Source: Folioceros fuciformis (taxonomy: Eukaryota > Anthocerotophyta > Anthocerotopsida > Anthocerotales). From it: a stretch of DNA of 64,000 nt. The notes under the pieces are model-generated. The model made no database searches. It was not told the origin of the DNA and saw nothing but the letters and a program-made list of their open reading frames with translations. The position numbers were made by a program, and so were the translations under genes. Below are positions 56,786 to 64,000 of this stretch, piece after piece. Where the stretch lies: positions 1 to 64,000 of the forward strand of contig JBNGIO010006396.1 of NCBI GenBank assembly GCA_049999805.1, in the 5' to 3' direction. Position 1 is the stretch's first letter, and the number at the start of each line of letters is the position of its first letter.

Positions 56786-59700
56786 ATGGCTGACACAGTG
56801 AGGAAGCTATGTGATGGGGGTCTGCTCACAGAGGCTGTTGAAGCTTTGGGTGTTTTGGTGCAGACTGACATCTGTCTTTCCAAATTCCTATTCTATGCGG
56901 TGCTGAAGCAATGTGTGGTCAAGAGGGATGTGGTTCTGGGGAGCCGAGTGCATGCATTCTCGGTGAGGAAGGGGTACGAGTCAGATACGTTTCTGGGCAA
57001 CCACATTCTGCGAATGTATGCTTCTCATGGCAGGTTGCAGGAAGCGATGAATGTGTTCGAAGCTGTTGCTGAACCGGATGCCTTTATGTGGTCTTCCATA
57101 ATATCTGCGCATGTGAAGCACGGACAAGACAAGCAGGCAATACTTTTGTACCATCGAACGCGCGGATCCAGTGTGAAGTTAGATGGGCATGTCTTTGTGG
57201 CAGCGCTGCAAGCCTGTGCGAGGGATGGGGACTTGAAAACCGGACAGCAGGTTCATGCTGATGTGTTGGTAAGTGGCTTGGAGTCTGACTTGTTTGTAGG
57301 TAACGGCTTGGTAAACATGTATGCAAAGTGTGGCTGCTTGGAGGACGCTCAGGGAGTGTTTGATGGACTCCATAACAAGAATGTGGTGACGTGGAATGCC
57401 ATGATAGGAGGGTATTCCCAGCAGGGTATGGGCCACCAGGCCCTCCGTCTCTACTGTGCAATGGAAGAGGAAGGCGTCATTGTACCCAATTCCGTGACAT
57501 TTGTGTGCCTCCTTCAGGCATGTGCAAGTGTTGGCACCTCGGCGTTGGAGAGGGGGAAGCAGCTTCATGCCCAAATCAGGCAACTAGGACATGAATCTGA
57601 TAGGTTTGTTGCGAACAGTTTGCTGAACATGTACGCGAAATGCGGCAGCTTAAACGATGCTTGGAGAGTGTTTGACGGCCTTGGTCAGAAAGATGTGCTG
57701 ATGTGGAATGTCCTGATAGCAGGGTGCGTCCATCAGGGCAGACACCAGGATGCCCTTAGTCTTTACAGTGCGATGCTGGAAGAGGGTGTGGCTGTACCCG
57801 ATTCCGTAACGTTTGTTGGCCTCCTCCAAGCATGTGCAAGTTTGGGCACACCGGCCTTAGGGAAGGGGAAACAGCTTCACGTGCACATCAGAGAACGGGG
57901 GCATCAAGGTGATGCCTTTGTAGGTAGCAGTCTTGTGAACATGTATGCCAAGTGCGGTAGCATAGAACATGCTCTTAGAGTTTTCGATGGGCTTGGTCAG
58001 AAGCATGTGGTGACATGGACTGCCATGATAAGTGGATATGCTCAGCAGGGCATGCCTCAGGAAGCCTTTCGTCTTTACAGTGCCATGCAAGAGCAAGCCA
58101 TGTCTGTACCTGATTCTGTGACATTTGTTTGCCTCCTACAAGCATGTGCCAGTTTAGGTGCCCAGGCTTTAGAGAAGGGTAGGCAACTTCATTCGCAAAT
58201 CAGGGAGCTAGGACACCAAACCGATGTGTATGTGGCAAACGCTTTGGTGAACATGTACGCAAAGTGTGGTAGCTTGGGAGACGCCGAGAGACTATTTGAT
58301 GGACTTGGTCATAAAGATGTGGTAACGTGGACCTCCATGATAGCAGGGTATTACCAGCAGGGCATGGGGCACAAAGCCCTTTGTGTTTACAGTGCTATGC
58401 AACAAGAAGGCATGGCTGTGCCTGATTCCGTGACGTTTGTGTGCCTCCTACAGGCATGTGCAAGTGTGGGCGCCCCAGCCTTGGACAAAGGCAAGCAGCT
58501 TCATGGTCTAATCAGGGAACTAGGACGTGAAGTTGATGAGTTCCTTGCAAACAGTTTGGTTAACATGTATTCAAAGTGTGGCAGCTTGGAAGACGCTCGA
58601 AGAGTATTCGATCGGCTTGGCCAAAAGGACGTGGCTACGTGGAACGCTATAATAGCAGGATATTCTCAGCAGGGTATGGGGCAGGAAGCTCTTCTCCTCT
58701 ACAGCAGTATGCAACAAGACAGCTTGGCTGTGCCCGACACTGTGACATTCATGTGCCTCCTTCAGACATGTGCCAATGTGTCAGCTTTACATCTTGGCAG
58801 GCAGCTACACGCACAGATCGTAGAACAAGGGCTTCAGGCTGACGTGTGTATAGCCGGCAGTTTGATACACATGTATGGAAAGTGTGGGAGCACGGTTGAT
58901 GCGCAGCTTGTCTTTGACGCCCTGCTTGAACGAGATGTGGTCACATGGAATGCACTCATCGCCGGCTACACCTGCCAAGGAGACAGTGATGTGGTCTTTG
59001 CCTTGATTCCGAGAATGAGAGACGAAGGCACACAACCAAACGGTGTCACATTCCTCAGTGTACTAACAGTGTGCAGTCATGCAGGTCTAGTGAGCAAGGG
59101 GTGGGAGTACTTTGAGGCCATGGGTAGAGAGTACAGCATAACTCCTACAGAGAACCATTACACTTGCATGGTGGATATTCTGGGTCGCGGCGGACAACTG
59201 GAGGAGGCTCTACGTCTCGTCAAGTCAATGCCCACACCACCAAGTACTCCAGTATGGCACATTCTGCTGGGTGCATGTCAGAAATGGAGCAATGTGGAGG
59301 TCGCAACCCATGCTTTCAATGAAGCACTGAAGCTAGACAGAAACGATGCCACCGCATACGTGTTGATGTCGAACACTTTCACCAGTGCCCAGATGTGGAA
59401 GCAGGCACAGAACATCCATGCACAGAGGAAGCTAATCAGGGCATGGAAGCAGCCTGGTCAGAGCTGGTGGACAGACCAAGGTGGACTGGTCCACAGCTTT
59501 TTGGTGGGGGATGAGAAGCATCTTCAGGGCCGCCAAGGAAGGATTAGGCAGATACTCCCTACCTTGAACACACAAGAATCTGTAGTGCACCTCAAGTCAT
59601 CACTGACAGCAGGGAATCTGCTGTCTGACACGGAGGAACTTCGTCCATGTGGACACAGCGAGACGCTGGCTCTCTCTTATTCCCGAAGGAATGTTCTCCA

Positions 59701-59800
59701 TGGTTCCACCATAGTCACAGCCAAAGATCTACGTCCTTACACATGTCGAGAATGGTTGTTTCAAACACATGCAATTTGGATGCTAACCGTGCAGGGTTGA
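56786..59800 (+). CDS. PLS-class pentatricopeptide repeat protein with E domain and degenerate DYW tail
   Basis: Paralogue of the PPR protein at 29969. The 1004-residue intronless frame starts at the first ATG after an in-frame stop (TAG at 56717..56719). The N-terminus is MADTVRKLCDGGLLTEAVEALG, lacking the Arg-rich presequence of its paralogue, so an upstream exon or loss of targeting is possible. Seven PLS triplets follow (VVTWNAMIGGYSQQGMG, NMYAKCGSLEDAxRVFDGLG, TFVCLLQACASVG), then E motifs (FLSVLTVCSHAGLV, HYTCMVDILGRGGQL, QPGQSWWTDQGGLVHSFLVGDEKH). The last 60 residues contain GHSETLALSYS, matching the HSE motif of DYW deaminases, but the CxxCH zinc site and terminal DYW are not there (PYTCREWLF..., then stop). 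It is likely an editing factor that lost its own deaminase. Confidence 0.9.
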   Translation: MADTVRKLCDGGLLTEAVEALGVLVQTDICLSKFLFYAVLKQCVVKRDVVLGSRVHAFSVRKGYESDTFLGNHILRMYASHGRLQEAMNVFEAVAEPDAFMWSSIISAHVKHGQDKQAILLYHRTRGSSVKLDGHVFVAALQACARDGDLKTGQQVHADVLVSGLESDLFVGNGLVNMYAKCGCLEDAQGVFDGLHNKNVVTWNAMIGGYSQQGMGHQALRLYCAMEEEGVIVPNSVTFVCLLQACASVGTSALERGKQLHAQIRQLGHESDRFVANSLLNMYAKCGSLNDAWRVFDGLGQKDVLMWNVLIAGCVHQGRHQDALSLYSAMLEEGVAVPDSVTFVGLLQACASLGTPALGKGKQLHVHIRERGHQGDAFVGSSLVNMYAKCGSIEHALRVFDGLGQKHVVTWTAMISGYAQQGMPQEAFRLYSAMQEQAMSVPDSVTFVCLLQACASLGAQALEKGRQLHSQIRELGHQTDVYVANALVNMYAKCGSLGDAERLFDGLGHKDVVTWTSMIAGYYQQGMGHKALCVYSAMQQEGMAVPDSVTFVCLLQACASVGAPALDKGKQLHGLIRELGREVDEFLANSLVNMYSKCGSLEDARRVFDRLGQKDVATWNAIIAGYSQQGMGQEALLLYSSMQQDSLAVPDTVTFMCLLQTCANVSALHLGRQLHAQIVEQGLQADVCIAGSLIHMYGKCGSTVDAQLVFDALLERDVVTWNALIAGYTCQGDSDVVFALIPRMRDEGTQPNGVTFLSVLTVCSHAGLVSKGWEYFEAMGREYSITPTENHYTCMVDILGRGGQLEEALRLVKSMPTPPSTPVWHILLGACQKWSNVEVATHAFNEALKLDRNDATAYVLMSNTFTSAQMWKQAQNIHAQRKLIRAWKQPGQSWWTDQGGLVHSFLVGDEKHLQGRQGRIRQILPTLNTQESVVHLKSSLTAGNLLSDTEELRPCGHSETLALSYSRRNVLHGSTIVTAKDLRPYTCREWLFQTHAIWMLTVQG
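57494..59053 (+). repeat. In-gene tandem repeat, 312-bp period (PPR triplets)
   Basis: The phrase gt(g/a)ac(a/g)tt recurs at 57494, 57806, 58118, 58430 and 58742, an exact 312-bp step four times, the same period as the paralogue at 30.9 kb. Confidence 0.9.
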
Positions 59801-60400
59801 GAATGGTCGGTGCAACGGCCGCCGGTACTGACTCTTAAACCCTAAACCTGGGTCTTCCTTGTTCTAACCGTCTGTGCAGGTCCGCAAACCATTTATCCAC
59901 GGCATGGCGGGGATCGCTTTGCAGATGGTATCTCGAATGGCGCACATTCAGTCGACGCTCACCCCGCACCCATCACAGCTCAGCACTCTACACCATCCCC
60001 TATTCCTTCCTCCCGTGTGCAGGGAATGAAGTCGAATGCTTCGCGAAATTTAACGGCTTACCAAATGTCATGTTCCTACCTCATGAACTCTGACGGGGGG
60101 TCGAGGAGGAACTTCATGACTATTTCAATGATTGTATAATAAGTACAAAAAGCCTGTCCCCTGCCGGGGATGTAGCCTAAACCCTAAACCCGAATCTCTC
60201 ATCGAATGCTTCATGAGGTAGTACGGCGAGTATTACATTAAGCCGAGAGTGTGCATGGGCTTTTTTCCCATTCACCACAACCTACTTGCAAGAGGATCTG
60301 CTTAGGTTTGCTATGTCCTACCACCTCAATTACTTGTGTTCGCTGGTTGCAGTGGACCTCCAACCCATAGAAATTCCTAGCTTCTGAAATATCCTAGGGA
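59801..60400. other. Spacer right of the second PPR gene
   Basis: Contains two short AAACCCTAAACC words (59837..59848 and 60177..60190). No gene. Confidence 0.4.
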
Positions 60401-60409
60401 GGATTTTAC

Positions 60410-61560
60410 TAGTTGAGAAGGAAGTTGGAATTGCTCTCAAATGACTTGCAACTAGGACCGCACCCTCAATGAGTTGTTTGGTGTTGGTTCGTCCACGGCC
60501 TTCAATGTTTGTCGACGATTCGTGACTTCTATTTTGCGGCGTGGCAAACATCACCTACAGTGGCCAACTACTCCAAGGTTCACAAAGATAAAGCAAGGCT
60601 TTCAACTTCAACTTGGATTTGTGAATTGTTGTGGCGCTATTGACACCATTCATTTCACCATTGAATTGTCTGCAGGCTCGCTAAGCACGGATTGGTATGT
60701 AGGTATGGCACCTACACCATGGCTATGCATGCAATGGTAGGTCCCGACAAAGCTTTCCTTGATGTAGTCACTAGGTGGCCTAGAAATGCCACAGATAATA
60801 GAATTTTTTAGAACAATTCGTTTGTATGCTGATGCATTTTCAGGCAGATGCTTGAATGGTCCAGTCTTACAACTCAGTAAAGGTGTGGTTCAGGAAGACA
60901 TTATGGCAAATGCTAGGTATCCCAACGTGCCTTGGATTGTCGACATTGTAGCAAATGCCAGGTATCCCAACGTGCCNNNNNNNNNNCCTTGGATTGTCGA
61001 CATTGTAGCAAATGCCAGGTATCCCAACGTGCCATGGATTGTCACACCATCTCCCAGAAGGTAGTTATTAGCTCAATGGGGTTCTTTTAATTTCAAGCAG
61101 TCCTCCATTCACATGGTGGTGGAGGGAGCCTCATCAGCTTAAATGGATGTGTCGTATGCTCGGATGAAAAGTATGGAGGGTTTCCGCTGAATATTTCGCT
61201 GAAGTGACATGTACCTATTGCATTTTGCACAACATACGTCTCCATGTACCTATTGCATTTTGCACAACATACGTCTCCAATATGGTGAGCCTAAATACTG
61301 CAAGTTGTTTGAAGGATTTGTTCCTGAGAGAAGAGTGCACATACTAAGTGGAAGGCAAGAAGGAGATAATGTTGAAGAATCCCACAAATTGAGAGAAACA
61401 CTAATGTTGTACACGTGTGAATCAATAGAGACTTCCTATGCAAGTCATCTTTTTATAGGAAATAGAATCGTCATTATAAAGGCTTGTTGGATTTTCCTAT
61501 ACACTCTTAACGAATATGATGTTCTCACCTATGCTTTTGAGTGCTGACACATAAAGTACA
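60410..61560 (+). mobile_element. Decayed PIF/Harbinger transposase
   Basis: DDE_4-type transposase remains in several frames: VGIALK(stop)LATRT near 60430, FGVGSSTAFNVCRRFV, KHHLQWPT, GFVNCCGAIDTIHF (first catalytic Asp of the DDE triad), DKAFLDVVTRWP, a truncated NARYPNVPWIVTP (family reads GD.GYP..PWL.TPY) and a C-terminal YCILHNI(R)LQYGEP. There are in-frame stops (TGA at 60442..60444 replacing the Trp of the ALKWLA motif) and frame changes. A 10-N gap with duplicated flanks sits inside, and a 35-base tandem duplication lies at 61209..61280. It cannot make an active enzyme. Terminal inverted repeats were not found. Confidence 0.8.
60977..60986. other. Assembly gap (10 N) with duplicated flanks
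   Basis: Bases 60930..60976 and 60987..61033 are identical (47 bp). Confidence 0.95.
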
Positions 61561-61569
61561 GTATTTTGT

Positions 61570-61760
61570 GAATCAATCTCAAATATGTGATTCTCCATAT
61601 CTTCATGCCTACGTTGATCATGTTGAACCAATTCCGTATGTCTTCTATCACGGCTAGTGTCAGTAGCTGCCAATGCCTCAACCAAGGCTTGGTTGTTACT
61701 CCTCAAAGTAGGGAGAACACCTTATGATGACTTGCCTCTCACTTTCCGCCTTTTCCCTTG
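61570..61760 (-). pseudogene. Possible PIF/Harbinger ORF1 (Myb/trihelix-like) remnant
   Basis: Convergent with the transposase. The minus frame reads RSNNQALVEALAATDTSRDRRHTELVQHD, a charged helix of the kind seen at the C-terminus of the DNA-binding partner protein of plant PIF elements. The frame is interrupted just upstream near 61710..61760. The assignment rests mainly on its position. Confidence 0.35.
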
Positions 61761-61988
61761 AGTGCTGGTCTTGGTAGGTAGGTTAGATATAAGTACTCTT
61801 AGTTTCCAGTGTCTTAGTAGGTTCTATGGGTCCACATCCTCATCAGTGTGTTGACTACAACTGCTCGGCAGTAGTGTCCAAATAAATCAAAATCCTCATC
61901 ATCCCTTTGTATTGAACCACTTGAAGGTATGGCAAATTTGTCAACACCTGCACGCAACTAAAGCTAATCAAATATTACCACAAACAAT

Positions 61989-62182
61989 TGTTAGGAGAAG
62001 ATATATTAGGTTATATATATCTTCTTAGTTAAACCTTAACCTATGTGTTAAGTCATATCACCTATAGTCGTTAGGCTATGTTGGTGAACCGTCACATAAG
62101 TCGTATTTAAGACAATTTTGTACTCTGGATATTAATTCTAATCAGTAATGCTTGGTTATCTCTAGCTCTCTCTCTTTATTCA
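61989..62182 (+). repeat. Putative 5' LTR of a copia element
   Basis: Begins TGTTAGGAGAAGATATATTA and ends TTTATTCA, i.e. TG...CA ends, 194 bp, followed two bases later by a tRNA-Met primer-binding site. The 3' LTR would be outside the window, so the limits are provisional. Confidence 0.6.
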
Positions 62183-62184
62183 TA

Positions 62185-62196
62185 TGGTATTAGAGC
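62185..62196 (+). other. Primer-binding site (initiator tRNA-Met)
   Basis: TGGTATTAGAGC matches TGGTATCAGAGC, the usual copia primer-binding site complementary to the 3' end of initiator tRNA-Met, with one C-to-T change. Confidence 0.7.
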
Positions 62197-62489
62197 TCGA
62201 TGCTCTGCATCCTAAGGAAAGTCTTACATGATGCCGAGACGCACTTTACGTGATGCCGAGACGCACGGGCTGTGTCGAGGCGAGTCATCCCCAAAATAGA
62301 ATTATAATAGGGGATATCAGCCACGAAAAGAAGCACCTCTACCTCTAGATACGGTGCTAGATCTCTACGAGCAAAATTACCCTACTCTCTAGCTACAGAA
62401 GTTTGCTGCAAGACATTCTCGAAGGACACCTTCAACCAAGTGGACATTGAACAAAAATCAGGAAGTAGATAGGCTATATAGGGAACGTT

Positions 62490-62936
62490 GTGAGGGGGCA
62501 GAACCCATTCCTATACTACAATCCCAAATCACTAGAATCCGCTAGCCTAAATCTACCTCCTAGGTCAAGATCTCTTGCAAGAAACTCGAGTTCTGAAGTT
62601 GGTAGACCAAGTTGTTCTCAACATTCAGCGGCACAACACAACACACCTGTAATTAACCCTCACACGGGTGTACAGATTGTTGCTGAAAAATCACAAGCTA
62701 CTCTCATTCGTGTTGAAAAGGTGTTGTCCATGGTTCTGCAAAATCATACCTTCCTCAAGAACAAAATCCGTAGTCTGGATTCAGTGGCTGAGAGTGCCAT
62801 TCTTTCTTGCAAAGGCCAACTCCAGAAAGACATAAGCAAAATTATTGATATGCTCCAAGATATGGACATCAGTCTTCAAATTCTGGAACAAAACATCTCA
62901 CCCAACGAATCTACATCCGACGCACAGATCCTATAA
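62490..62936 (+). CDS. Unrecognised 148-residue ORF in the copia leader
   Basis: Lies between the primer-binding site and gag, where copia elements normally have no gene. The first 60 residues are Ser/Asn/Pro-rich (PRSRSLARNSSSEVGRPSCSQ). The rest is predicted helical with heptad-like hydrophobics (VEKVLSMVLQNHTFLKNKIRSLD, DISKIIDMLQDMDISLQILEQNI), which suggests a coiled coil. It is intact although gag downstream has five stops. It may be a chance frame, an extra retroelement ORF or captured sequence. Confidence 0.35.
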   Translation: MRGQNPFLYYNPKSLESASLNLPPRSRSLARNSSSEVGRPSCSQHSAAQHNTPVINPHTGVQIVAEKSQATLIRVEKVLSMVLQNHTFLKNKIRSLDSVAESAILSCKGQLQKDISKIIDMLQDMDISLQILEQNISPNESTSDAQIL

Positions 62937-63476
62937 AGCCTTCTGTTGCAAGGGAGCAAGGAGATCCAAGTGTCTTTCCAATTTCATGAACCTGATCTGA
63001 ACAAGCACATTAGGTTTGATGTCATTTGGGCTAGAACTGCAGTTGCATTGCTTATTGGTTTGCTTGTGTGTGTCCCTTCTCAAGACAATGCCACGTTGGT
63101 CAAATTGACCCAACCGCCCAACTGAAACACCATCAAAAAATTGAACATTTTGTTTAAGGTTTTTGCTTAGGGTTTCTTGTAACGTTTCATGTCAGAGTAG
63201 GAAAAGAAGCTGAGGAGTTTAGCAAGGGTACGGCATAGCATTTAGTTACCCTCAACCCAAGCTAACCTCCCCAGCACCTCTCCCCTGCATACCATGATCA
63301 ATCCCTATTTATAAGCAATATAGCAATACATGAGCACTTAGCTTTGTTTGTGGAGCCATAATTTTCCCACGACTTGCGCAGTATTCATGTCCATCAACTC
63401 ATTGTTGAACTTCTTGACCAGTTCATTTGCACAGCTTAGCCTGCAACCACCCATACCACCTATATTCAAAGTAACT

Positions 63477-64000
63477 ATGGCTACAACTAACCCATCATTT
63501 ACATATGAGATAAAAGAAAAGGACAGGTTTAAGGGGAATGGCTATCATGTTTAATGAGTAAGAATGAAAGCAACCTCACTTGCTCGTGGTGTTTGGAGCA
63601 CAGTCAATAGGACATATGCTAAGCCAAACCCAAATACTAATCCGGCTCATGAGTTGATGTTGCCAAACCCAAAACCCTAAGACCAACATAATGCCATTGA
63701 TGTTGCGCTTCTCATTAACGGACTTGATTCTGATCTCGTCCCCGATGTAAAGTACCTTGACAAGGCAAAAGAGATATAGGATCAACTGGAAAAGACCTCC
63801 AAAGTACAGGATCTCATGACCCTATGTTCTGTAAGACAGGAATTCTACGCCCTAAAAATGAAGGAAGGGGACAAAGTAGCAGCACATACCAGCAAATTCT
63901 GACATCTTAGAGCCCAGCTCATGGCCATGATTGGAGACAAGATGTCGGAGGTAGATGTTATAGCGCAGCTGCTCACATCACTCCCTGCATCCTACCAGAC
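63477..64000 (+). pseudogene. Copia gag (UBN2-type), five in-frame stops
   Basis: Starts MATTNPSFTYEIKEKDRFKGNGYHV and continues in the same frame with RMKATSLARGVWS, LDKAKEI(stop)DQLEK, RQEFYALKMKEGDKVAAHTSKF, LRAQLMAMIGDKMSEVDVIAQLLTSLP, all typical of copia gag. In-frame stops are at 63552, 63555, 63678, 63777 (TAG where Trp is expected) and 63900 (TGA). The frame is otherwise unshifted across 520 bases and leaves the window still open. Confidence 0.85.

Larger units (their letters stand above)
62197..64000 (+). mobile_element. Ty1/copia retrotransposon, 5' internal part, degenerate, runs off the window
   Basis: Holds an unusual leader with its own 148-codon frame, then a decayed gag. The pol region would be to the right, outside the window. 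Confidence 0.7.

Noticed and set aside
61989-64000. Any CRISPR array, bacterial operon or viral insertion
   Set aside because: The window has spliced plant genes throughout; the repeats seen are minisatellites or transposon parts, with no spacer-repeat structure and no recognisable viral genes.

Overview
This is a nuclear genomic window from a land plant. It has spliced genes with short GT-AG introns (mostly about 75-110 bp in the gene-dense parts), plastid and mitochondrial proteins with targeting extensions, plant-type telomere-like motifs (AAACCCT), giant PLS-class PPR genes, and copia and PIF/Harbinger transposon remains. The compact genes and the proliferating, internally repetitive PPR genes suggest a non-seed plant (lycophyte, hornwort or similar). 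That lineage call is inference and is not proven by the sequence.

Layout. 0-5 kb: the 3' portion of a SKP1-like gene, then gene debris (truncated PPR, decayed YUCCA-type monooxygenase, a 47-bp exact copy of the SKP1 5' coding end). 5-11.1 kb: four minus-strand genes: an AMY3-type alpha-amylase catalytic domain, a trypsin-fold protein, plastid TERC and ALG13. 12.6-17.2 kb: a 15-exon rhamnogalacturonan lyase rebuilt here exon by exon (629 aa, all phases fit), with telomere-like repeats in its introns. It is head-to-head with a 13-exon BRUTUS-type hemerythrin/RING E3 ligase (17.9-23.2 kb, 1341 aa). 23.9-28 kb: pyruvate dehydrogenase kinase (6 exons, 365 aa), an MDP1-like HAD phosphatase (4 exons) and an unrecognised small, probably plastid protein. 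30-33.8 kb: a 1278-aa PPR protein. 36-39.1 kb: a TMEM45/DUF716 membrane protein and a phi-class GST. 39.6-43.5 kb: plastid ClpB (10 exons, 1012 aa). 44-48 kb: minisatellites and an ATG18-like pseudogene. 48-52 kb: gene-poor with microsatellites. 52.1-54.2 kb: a secreted glyoxal oxidase. 55.6-59.8 kb: alpha-NAC head-to-head with a second large PPR gene. 60.4-64 kb: a decayed PIF/Harbinger transposase and the 5' part of a degenerate copia element that runs off the window.

The genes do not form one pathway. They are ordinary plant housekeeping genes (plastid protein quality control, thylakoid biogenesis, iron sensing, mitochondrial carbon entry, N-glycosylation, cell-wall pectin and peroxide chemistry) set among repeats. 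The most unusual structures are the two PPR genes whose DNA repeats with an exact 312-bp period, one with a degenerate DYW tail, and the 24/28-bp minisatellite that stays open in frame. Eight assembly gaps are present, and several have duplicated flanks, so local copy number near them is unreliable. I found no convincing previously undescribed system. All functional calls rest on motif recognition and exon reconstruction by eye.
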